From JBBQDK01 sp038319625 (GTDB lineage: Bacteria; Pseudomonadota; Gammaproteobacteria; JBBQDK01), in the NCBI GenBank assembly GCA_038319625.1, contig JBBQDK010000097.1, positions 1-11,379 on the forward strand: a stretch of 11,379 nucleotides of DNA, given 5' to 3'. Positions within the stretch are counted from its first letter, which is position 1; each line of letters begins with the position of its first letter. The notes under the pieces are model-generated. The model saw nothing but the letters and a program-made list of their open reading frames with translations. It was not told where the DNA came from and ran no database searches. A program made the position numbers and the translations under genes. This document shows positions 6,168 through 11,379 of this stretch, one piece after another.

Positions 6168-7239
6168 TACGCGCAGCATGCTGTGGTGGGGACGCTTCGA
6201 CTCGGAGTATTCCCGCAACCGCATCGTGCGCCAGTGTCTTGCCGACATGGGCTGGCGCGTCATCGACTTCCATCCCTGGGTGTCATCTTGCGGAGATCTG
6301 GAGGCGCGCTGGAAAATTCGTGAGCGACCTGAACTCGTGTGGGTGCCGTGCTTCCGGCAGCGCGACATCGCCGCCGCCAGCCGCTGGTCACGACGACTGG
6401 GTATACCGCTGCTGGCCGATCCATTGATCAGCGCCTATGACAAACAAGTATTCGAAAGAGAAAAGTTTCCGGTCAACAGTCGCGCCGCGCAGCGATTACT
6501 GGCGTGGGAGAGCGACTTGATGCAACGCGCCGATCTGGTCCTGGCCGACACCGCAGGCCATGCCGATTATTTTCACGATGCACTTGGCGTAGAACGTACG
6601 CACCTGTACGTTGTACCCATCGGTGCGGAAGAGACCTTGTTCTTTGCCAAGCCTAAACCACCCGGTACACCGCTGGATGTATTCTTCTACGGCAGCTTCA
6701 TCGCGCTGCAAGGGCCGCGGACCATCATCGAAGCCGCGCAGCGCTATCAGGGGCCGGCGGTATGCTGGCATCTCGCAGGCGCCGGACCGCTGTTAGATCA
6801 GTGTCGCACCCTGGCTGCCGGACACCCGGATATTGTTTTTGAGAACTGGATTCCTTACCAGGACCTACCGGCCCGCATCCACCGTGCGGATCTGCTGCTC
6901 GGCATCTTCGGCGCAACCGCCAAGGCAAGTCGTGTGATACCCAACAAGGTCTACCAGGCACTCGCCTGTGGCCGACCGGTCGTGACACTGGCAAGCTCCG
7001 CCTATCCCGCCGAACTTCACGAACGAACCGATTGTGGGATACTGTGGGTACCGTCGGCGGACCCTGATGCACTTGCCCGGGCCATTGCACAGTGCGCCAA
7101 CGACAAAGCGCGGTTGCCAGACCTCGGCCTGCAGGCCCGCACCTGCTACGAGCAATACTTCTCGATGGCAAGTGTGCGCAGTGCGCTCAGCCAGGCACTG
7201 GCCGTCGTGGCCCCCGAAGACAGCAAAACGCACTCATGA
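6157..7239 (+). CDS. Glycosyltransferase, GT4-type (GT-B fold)
   Basis: A 360-residue GT-B glycosyltransferase, probably cytoplasmic and adding a sugar to the LPS core or O-chain; donor and acceptor are unknown. The N-terminal half has WWGRFDSEYSRNRI, LVWVPCFRQRDIAAA and DPLISAYDKQVFEREKF; the C-terminal half has FFYGSFIALQGPRTIIEAA, WHLAGAGP and the nucleotide-sugar motif IPNKVYQALACGRPVVT (261-277), with the EX7E-like region reduced to this form. The ATG at 6157 overlaps the lpxL stop by 11 bp and has a GAGG ribosome binding site at 6144-6147, nine bases upstream. ATG at 6178 is an alternative with no such site. An upstream extension to 6088 lies wholly within lpxL and is unlikely. The stop overlaps the next start (ATGA at 7236-7239). 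Confidence 0.85.
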   Translation: MQSNTRSMLWWGRFDSEYSRNRIVRQCLADMGWRVIDFHPWVSSCGDLEARWKIRERPELVWVPCFRQRDIAAASRWSRRLGIPLLADPLISAYDKQVFEREKFPVNSRAAQRLLAWESDLMQRADLVLADTAGHADYFHDALGVERTHLYVVPIGAEETLFFAKPKPPGTPLDVFFYGSFIALQGPRTIIEAAQRYQGPAVCWHLAGAGPLLDQCRTLAAGHPDIVFENWIPYQDLPARIHRADLLLGIFGATAKASRVIPNKVYQALACGRPVVTLASSAYPAELHERTDCGILWVPSADPDALARAIAQCANDKARLPDLGLQARTCYEQYFSMASVRSALSQALAVVAPEDSKTHS

Positions 7240-8249
7240 AGATCCTGCACGTCGACAATCTGAACCTGCTCAAGTACGGCGCCGTGTTCTACGCCTTCGA
7301 CCGCAAGATCAGCAATGGCCTGATCCGCAACGACCACTACGTCTACGACTTCAGCTACCGCGACACGGCACGTTGCGCGACGCCGCTCAAGTCCAAGCAT
7401 TTCGGCGCGGCGAAAATGAATCAGCAACTGATTGAAACCGCCGCGAACATACGCCCTGATTTCCTGCTGCTGGGCAACGCGGAAATCGTCACCGCCGAAA
7501 CGCTGCAACGCATCCGCCAGATGCTGCCGGCTATACGCATCGCCTTGTGGTACGTCGACTGGGTCATCCCCGAGGTCGACACGAGCTCCATCTCCAACCG
7601 GCTCGATGTCATCGACACGGTGTTCCTGACCACCGGCGGCGAATTGCTGCAACGCTACAAGCGCGACAACAATACCGTCGCCTACCTGCCCAATGCTGTG
7701 GACAGTTCAATCGAGACGCTGACCAATCATCTGCAACAGGATTTCGCGACCGACCTGGTCTTCTGCGGCACCGACAAGGGCGACCCGCAACGTGCCGAGT
7801 TCCTGCGCCACCTGCGCGACGGTCTGCCGGGACTACGCATCAGCTATCACGGCGCACTGGGCGCAGCCCCGGCATTCGGCGCGCACTACCTCGATGCACT
7901 GGCTGCCGGCAAAATGGGCTTGAATCTCAGCCGTCGCAGCGACGTGTACCGCTACTCGTCGGACCGGATTGCACAACTGACCGGCAACGGGCTGCTGACC
8001 TTCACTCAGGACACACCGGGCATGCGCGAACTGTACCGCGACGATGAGATCGTCTATTTCAGCGATGTCGACGATCTCATCGCCAAGGCGCGCCACTTTC
8101 AGCAGTACGACGACGAGCGCATGCGTATCGCCGCCGCCGGTCATCACCGCGCCCATGCGACTTTCAACTCGACGCGGATCGCAAAGTACATAATCGAGAC
8201 CAGCTTCGCGCTGCCGCACACCGAAGCCTACGAATGGCTGGCCGAATGA
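7236..8249 (+). CDS. CgeB-like glycosyltransferase (Glyco_trans_1_2 type)
   Basis: A 337-residue protein that I place in the CgeB / Glyco_trans_1_2 glycosyltransferase group from its C-terminal third: DRIAQLTGNGLLTF (243-256), then PGMRELYRDDEIVYFSDVDDL, a helical stretch and a final HHRAHATFNSTRIAKYI. This pattern (an arginine-rich start, an acidic -Y-F-x-D-x-D-L block, and histidine near the end) is typical of that group, which includes spore-coat and flagellin or polysaccharide glycosyltransferases. The N-terminal half (MKILHVDNLNLLKYG, LWYVDWVIPEVDTS) is family-variable. The ATG at 7236 overlaps the previous stop in an ATGA, a strong sign of translational coupling. Its stop is followed at once by a repeat-filled gap. 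The sugar and acceptor are not predictable; a role in LPS is inferred from neighbours only. Confidence 0.78.
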   Translation: MKILHVDNLNLLKYGAVFYAFDRKISNGLIRNDHYVYDFSYRDTARCATPLKSKHFGAAKMNQQLIETAANIRPDFLLLGNAEIVTAETLQRIRQMLPAIRIALWYVDWVIPEVDTSSISNRLDVIDTVFLTTGGELLQRYKRDNNTVAYLPNAVDSSIETLTNHLQQDFATDLVFCGTDKGDPQRAEFLRHLRDGLPGLRISYHGALGAAPAFGAHYLDALAAGKMGLNLSRRSDVYRYSSDRIAQLTGNGLLTFTQDTPGMRELYRDDEIVYFSDVDDLIAKARHFQQYDDERMRIAAAGHHRAHATFNSTRIAKYIIETSFALPHTEAYEWLAE

Positions 8250-8268
8250 GCACTTCTACACGAGTGCT
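8249..8268. repeat. Hairpin at the stop codon of the CgeB-like gene
   Basis: AGCACT (8249-8254, beginning in the TGA stop) pairs with AGTGCT (8263-8268) around an 8-base loop. The following bases are TTCCCCTCT, so a T-tract is lacking. It could weakly protect or terminate the transcript, but it may also be part of the adjoining repeat structure. Confidence 0.35.
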
Positions 8269-8269
8269 T

Positions 8270-8390
8270 CCCCTCTCCCGCAGGCGGGACAAATCCGCCA
8301 GGAGCGGATTTGGACGACCGAAGGTCGCCCGTAGGGTGCAGGCCATGGATGGCCTGCATCAAAGGGTGGCCCGTAGGGTCGGGAGAGGGG
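8270..8390. repeat. Composite REP-like element with nested hairpins
   Basis: The outer arms CCCCTCTCCCG (8270-8280) and CGGGAGAGGGG (8380-8390) are an exact 11-bp inverted repeat and are the same arms as the simple palindrome at 1607-1632. Between them lie, in order: a residual short hairpin TCCCGC-AG-GCGGGA (8276-8289); CAAATCCGC/GCGGATTTG (8290-8298 and 8304-8312); CGACC/GGTCG (8315-8319 and 8323-8327); TGCAGGCCAT/ATGGCCTGCA (8337-8346 and 8349-8358); and the 11-base direct repeat GCCCGTAGGGT at 8327-8337 and 8369-8379, 42 bp apart. GGGA occurs at 8286-8289 and 8381-8384, flanking the 91-bp inner part. It sits in the 190-bp gap between two glycosyltransferase genes. No protein is encoded: the open frames crossing it are artefacts of the repeats. 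Confidence 0.85.
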
Positions 8391-8423
8391 GATGTACCAC
8401 CAGCCGTAGTAGTCGCATCTCCC
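8387..8423 (+). repeat. Possible alternative stem-loop before the second GT9 gene
   Basis: GGGGGATG (8387-8394) can pair with CATCTCCC (8416-8423) as an 8-bp stem with one G-U pair, followed by TTTCATT. Its left side overlaps the right arm of the composite element, so the two structures would exclude each other. No ribosome binding site is visible before the ATG at 8440. Prediction by eye only. Confidence 0.3.
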
Positions 8424-8439
8424 TTTCATTACTGTCCCC

Positions 8440-9474
8440 ATGAACATCCTCATCATCCGCTTCAGCTCACTCGGGGATCTGGTCACGCTGGAGCCGACAT
8501 TCCATGCCCTACACCACTTTCACCGCAACGACCGCATCACCTTCGTGACATCCCAGGTCGGCAAGGAACTGTACGAAGACACCGGTTACTTCGACCGAAT
8601 TGTCGTAGCCAGCGGCGACCGGCAAGGGCAACTACTGCAACGCGCACGCGCATTGCGCAGTGAACTCGGCAATCCGCGTTTCGATGTCATCTACCATCTC
8701 CAGACTAGCCGTTTTTCACATCTGCTGACACTGCTGCTGCGCAAGGACCGTGTGGTTCACATCGCGGCATCACTGTGGCAAAAGCTGTTTTCTATCAAGG
8801 TGCGGTTTCGACCCGCGCCGGAATTGTTGCGCGCTGCCGGCTTCGACACGACAGCCATTGCGGACTACGTCCGCGACGAAAGCCATCACAAGATTACTCT
8901 GGGCGTCGACGCACAACGCGTTGAATCCTTCCGCGTGCGTCTGGCCGAGGCCGGCGGCGCACGCCCGGTGATTGCACTGGCGCCGGGCGCAAGCGCACGC
9001 TGGGAAAGCAAGAAATGGGGCGATGAACACTTCGCGGAACTGGCCGCAAAGCTGCAGGCAGCAGGAGCGCAGGTCATCGTCGTGGGGTCGGCGCTGGAAA
9101 ACGCGGCGGCAAAGCTTATTCAACAGCACGCGGACCGAGCACTCGACTTCACCGGCCAGACCAGCGTAGGCCTGTTGAAAGTCCTGCTCAGCAACACCGA
9201 TGTTTTTATCGGCAACGACAGCGGTCCGGCGCACATCGCCGCCGCCGTCGGCACAGCGACGGTGACCATCTTCGCACCTACTGGCGAGATCCATTGCGTG
9301 AAGCACATGCCGTATCGTGGCTCACACGTCTGCCTGAGCCCGGCAGACGGCGTGTGCAAAACCTGCTATGACCCGGATTGCCCTGAAAGCCGCACCTGCA
9401 TGGCGAGCATCGGCGTCGAGCGCGTTTCCCAGGCCGCGATGGAACTGGCAGAGAATCGCGAAACGAAAATCTGA
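8440..9474 (+). CDS. Glycosyltransferase family 9, heptosyltransferase (WaaF-like)
   Basis: A 344-residue ADP-heptose:LPS heptosyltransferase-type protein. It has the N-terminal motif ILIIRFSSLGDLVTLEPTF with D13, a central IALAPGASARWESKKWGDEHFAELA, and FIGNDSGPAHIAAAVGTATVTIF with N259-D260, the ADP-heptose pocket. A C-terminal cysteine cluster (C298, C306, C309, C314, C320; the KTCYDPDCPESRTCM region) is of the kind seen in WaaF and related enzymes. Full length for the family. The ATG at 8440 directly precedes the conserved beta-strand; no ribosome binding site is visible and the leader is the composite repeat region. It is the last gene of the plus-strand run and converges on a minus-strand GT2 gene after 42 bp with no clear terminator. 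WaaF is the closest guess, but WaaC or a third heptosyltransferase cannot be excluded, so no symbol is given. Confidence 0.9.
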   Translation: MNILIIRFSSLGDLVTLEPTFHALHHFHRNDRITFVTSQVGKELYEDTGYFDRIVVASGDRQGQLLQRARALRSELGNPRFDVIYHLQTSRFSHLLTLLLRKDRVVHIAASLWQKLFSIKVRFRPAPELLRAAGFDTTAIADYVRDESHHKITLGVDAQRVESFRVRLAEAGGARPVIALAPGASARWESKKWGDEHFAELAAKLQAAGAQVIVVGSALENAAAKLIQQHADRALDFTGQTSVGLLKVLLSNTDVFIGNDSGPAHIAAAVGTATVTIFAPTGEIHCVKHMPYRGSHVCLSPADGVCKTCYDPDCPESRTCMASIGVERVSQAAMELAENRETKI

Positions 9475-9516
9475 AGAGATATCGAAACTTTGTACACTAC
9501 CGTTATTTGGCGTGGC

Positions 9517-10371
9517 TCACTTCACACCAAAATATTCCTTTATTGACGAGCGGATCAATCGACGTACCCTCCAAGCGTGTCTATCCGCGTAATGCCACAT
9601 AAAAGGGTACAGCAGTGCGCGATCGATTCTTGACAATGGCGCTTCCCGCAGAATACTCAGGCTCTCGTGTAAAAATGCCCAGAAAAGATCCTTCTGTGAT
9701 GAAAGCGTTGATGGAATACATTCATCAGAAACGTTGGTTATTCTCTGGTAATAAATTGCATCGTTGCTTCCTGCAACATTTCCTGTCAGCAGTATCGGCA
9801 ACAACACAAGGTAATCGTTTGACCAAGCGTATTTGAATCTCTGTGATTTATTCCAGGCGGCGATGATAGAACTCTTGTCGTACAACCCGTAGTACCATCC
9901 GCTTCGAACATGTTTCAACAACAGCCTCACACGGTTCAACCCTGATGCCGTACATTTTGGATCAAAAAATGGTAAGCGACGATTTTCGCTGCCATCGATA
10001 TTTACCTGTATTACCTGTGCCGCGACCAGCTTAATATCCGGCTTTGAAATAGCCTCATGAAAAAGCACATTAACGTAATTTGGCGACCACAAATCGTCAT
10101 ATGACGCAAACATGAACCACTTGCTTCCGGAATTCCGTAACACCCATTCAAAGTTGAGCTTTGCCCCAAGATTCTCTTGTTGACGATGGAAAGTAATTCG
10201 CGGATCCCGCGCGGCCCACGAAGAGATTATATCCGGCGTCGCATCTGTTGATGCATTATCGGATATCAGTATTTGCAAATCGGAGAATGTCTGCGCAGAC
10301 AATGCAGCCAGCGCCGCATCGAGATATTTCTCGCCATTATAAACAGGCATTCCAATTGAAACCGACGTCAT
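9517..10371 (-). CDS. Glycosyltransferase family 2 (GT-A fold)
   Basis: A 284-residue GT2 enzyme, likely adding a sugar in O-antigen or outer-core assembly. It has the GT-A signature: SVSIGMPVYNGEKYL (3-17), the nucleotide-binding SDNASTDAT (37-45), the metal-binding YDD at 91-93 in place of a strict DxD, and ND at 185-186 where the family's catalytic acid usually sits. The C-terminus has no predicted membrane segment strong enough to call. The ATG at 10371 has AAAGG nine bases upstream; a TTG at 10377 is in frame but too close to that site. The gene is on the opposite strand from its left neighbour, and its DNA is visibly more AT-rich than the hldE-to-GT9 genes. Donor and acceptor unknown. 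Confidence 0.88.
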   Translation of the reverse strand: MTSVSIGMPVYNGEKYLDAALAALSAQTFSDLQILISDNASTDATPDIISSWAARDPRITFHRQQENLGAKLNFEWVLRNSGSKWFMFASYDDLWSPNYVNVLFHEAISKPDIKLVAAQVIQVNIDGSENRRLPFFDPKCTASGLNRVRLLLKHVRSGWYYGLYDKSSIIAAWNKSQRFKYAWSNDYLVLLPILLTGNVAGSNDAIYYQRITNVSDECIPSTLSSQKDLFWAFLHESLSILREAPLSRIDRALLYPFMWHYADRHAWRVRRLIRSSIKEYFGVK

Positions 10372-10554
10372 AACCAATTGCCTTTGTATGATTAATAGAT
10401 GAACCTCATACCACTCTCTTCACCTTGCCAACCGCCGCCTCACTCTGTCAATAAGTTCACTTTCGCTGACGCGCCATTGCGACCGGTCAACCAAGACTTT
10501 CCGCGGACATCACCTGCCTGGCGCCGCGTTTATGCTCCGCCTCTTATGCCCACT
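10372..10554. other. Intergenic spacer between the acetyltransferase and GT2 genes
   Basis: A 183-bp spacer without a supported gene. It is more GC-rich than the two genes around it. A minus-strand reading frame of about 30 codons ends at 10440-10442 but has no start and no recognisable motif. On the minus strand TATTAA just upstream of the GT2 gene could be a -10 element, without a visible -35. No terminator hairpin with a T-tract is apparent after the acetyltransferase stop. Confidence 0.4.
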
Positions 10555-11211
10555 CTATCGTTTTTTTATTAGGCGTACTTGGTTAAGAAAAGCATTCAGG
10601 TCGTCCGAGTAAAAAAATGGTTCTAATTCTTTGATCTTCTCATCAGAAAGAAACCACCATCCCAACTCCAACAGCTGTTGGATGATGTCAGGAGAGAATC
10701 TATAACGTATCACCCTGGCTGGGTTTCCAACCGCTATCGCATAAGGCGGGATGTCCTTCGTGACTATTGCGCCCGCTCCAATTACCGCGCCGGACCCAAT
10801 TGAAACTCCGGAGAGTATGATTGCATTCGCACCAATCCAGACATCATGCCCAATCTCGACAGGGCCACGAGAAGTAACATCAACATTCAAAGGTTGTTTT
10901 TTATCTAGCGCGTATAAGACTGTTCGAAACGGGAAAAGCGATGGAAGGTTCGTCGGATGGTCCGCATTAGCAAGAATCACAGCGCCAGGGGCAACTGAAC
11001 AATAATTCCCAATTGAGACGGTGGGTTGATCTGGTGATTGCACGGAAAATAGAGAGCGCTCATTAATTCCATATGTATGTCTACCGACTGTAATTCTCGA
11101 ATCTAACTTGCCTTCCTTCCTGGTCCTGAATCGATGAAGAGCTGCGAGCCGAGACGATGGTCTCCGCAAAACGTCAAAGACATATTGGAAAGTGTTGCGA
11201 ATCTTCCACAT
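10555..11211 (-). CDS. Hexapeptide-repeat acetyltransferase (CatB/Vat-like, left-handed beta-helix)
   Basis: A 218-residue left-handed beta-helix acyltransferase of the xenobiotic acetyltransferase (CatB, virginiamycin) type. In polysaccharide loci such proteins usually O- or N-acetylate a sugar using acetyl-CoA. Visible features are VSIGNYCSVAPGAVILA (65-81), the catalytic histidine H85 in NADHPTN, and a run of hexapeptides VEIGHDVWIGANAIILSGVSIGSGAVIGAGAIVTKDIPPYAIAVGNPA-type repeats around residues 117-165, followed by the usual RYRFS and a helical C-terminus. An N-terminal extension of about 40 basic residues precedes the helix. The ATG at 11211 is taken; no strong ribosome binding site precedes it. 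The gene is AT-rich and lies 183 bp upstream of the GT2 gene on the same strand. An O-antigen acetyltransferase role is inferred from context; a drug acetyltransferase is unlikely here. Confidence 0.85.
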   Translation of the reverse strand: MWKIRNTFQYVFDVLRRPSSRLAALHRFRTRKEGKLDSRITVGRHTYGINERSLFSVQSPDQPTVSIGNYCSVAPGAVILANADHPTNLPSLFPFRTVLYALDKKQPLNVDVTSRGPVEIGHDVWIGANAIILSGVSIGSGAVIGAGAIVTKDIPPYAIAVGNPARVIRYRFSPDIIQQLLELGWWFLSDEKIKELEPFFYSDDLNAFLNQVRLIKKR

Positions 11212-11283
11212 AGGGGTATCGTTTCTATATCTTGGTTAAGGATTTTATTTCACCGCCACAAGCTGGATAACTTTGTGCGACAC

Positions 11284-11379
11284 TCATGCTCCGGCCCTTG
11301 CCTGCCAATGACGCACCGTTTGCGCAATCCCAACGGAGAGTTCGTAATTCGATTGCCAGCCAAGCTCTCCTGCGAGGCG
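11284..11379 (-). CDS. Nucleotide-sugar epimerase/dehydratase, C-terminal fragment (cut by window edge)
   Basis: The last 31 codons and a TGA (11284-11286) of a minus-strand gene that enters from the right edge. The peptide contains ELGWQSNYELSVGI followed by AQTVRHWQA, the usual C-terminal ending of extended short-chain dehydrogenase family enzymes (dTDP-glucose 4,6-dehydratase, UDP-glucuronate epimerase and relatives). It would supply an activated sugar to the glycosyltransferases here. The catalytic and cofactor domains are outside the window, so the exact reaction cannot be stated. It ends 72 bp upstream of the acetyltransferase start, on the same strand, consistent with one transcript. 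Confidence 0.7.
   Translation of the reverse strand, partial: RLAGELGWQSNYELSVGIAQTVRHWQARAGA

Noticed and set aside
6281..6292. A 12-base match TGTCATCTTGCG shared with the waaA insertion (884-895)
   Set aside because: A 12-mer shared twice in 11 kb is expected by chance; the copy at 6281 lies in an ordinary conserved stretch of the GT4-type gene.
5397..6368. A 323-codon minus-strand open frame opposite lpxL
   Set aside because: Antisense shadow of the LpxL and GT4-type genes, with no family signature and no ribosome binding site of its own.
8234..8443. A 69-codon plus-strand open frame across the composite repeat
   Set aside because: Its sequence is just translated hairpin repeats (arginine- and glycine-rich), and it starts inside the CgeB-like gene. 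No protein is supported.
10440..10540. Possible decayed gene in the GT2-acetyltransferase spacer (minus strand)
   Set aside because: About 30 open codons without start or known motif; no frame shows convincing similarity that I can recognise.

Overview
The window is a lipopolysaccharide (LPS) locus from a Gram-negative bacterium, most likely a gammaproteobacterium of moderately high GC. The bifunctional fused HldE (kinase plus nucleotidyltransferase in one chain), an HldD and WaaA close to the E. coli proteins, and an LpxL-type lauroyltransferase point to Gammaproteobacteria; in many Betaproteobacteria the HldE activities are carried by two proteins. Genus cannot be named from the sequence alone.

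Layout. Positions 1-179 hold a strong plus-strand terminator, left by an upstream gene outside the window. Positions 180-4188 hold three minus-strand genes transcribed hldE, hldD, waaA: two steps that make ADP-heptose, its epimerisation, and the Kdo transferase that primes the inner core on lipid A. A 145-bp divergent region follows. Then a plus-strand run reads from 4334 to 9474: a GT9 heptosyltransferase-like protein, lpxL, a GT4-type glycosyltransferase, a CgeB-like glycosyltransferase and a second GT9 heptosyltransferase. The first four overlap by 17, 11 and 4 bp and are probably translationally coupled; the fifth is separated by a 190-bp gap filled by a composite repeat. From 9517 the strand flips, base composition becomes clearly more AT-rich, and the genes become O-antigen or outer-core type: a GT2 glycosyltransferase, a hexapeptide acetyltransferase and the last 31 residues of a nucleotide-sugar epimerase/dehydratase cut by the window edge.

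Functionally, HldE and HldD supply ADP-L-glycero-D-manno-heptose, WaaA adds Kdo to the lipid A precursor, LpxL then adds a secondary acyl chain, and the two GT9 enzymes probably use the ADP-heptose. The other three glycosyltransferases and the acetyltransferase would extend and decorate the core or O-chain; their donors and acceptors cannot be read from sequence.

The most unusual part is not a gene. Three intergenic gaps carry palindromes of one family (arms CCCTCTCCC/GGGAGAGGG). In the third gap (8270-8390) the palindrome appears to have been opened by about 91 bp of nested perfect hairpins, flanked by a duplicated GGGA. WaaA also carries an extra peptide of about 26 residues at its inter-domain linker, whose DNA contains a perfect 12-bp palindrome. 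I found no tRNA, rRNA, CRISPR, insertion sequence, phage or defence gene.
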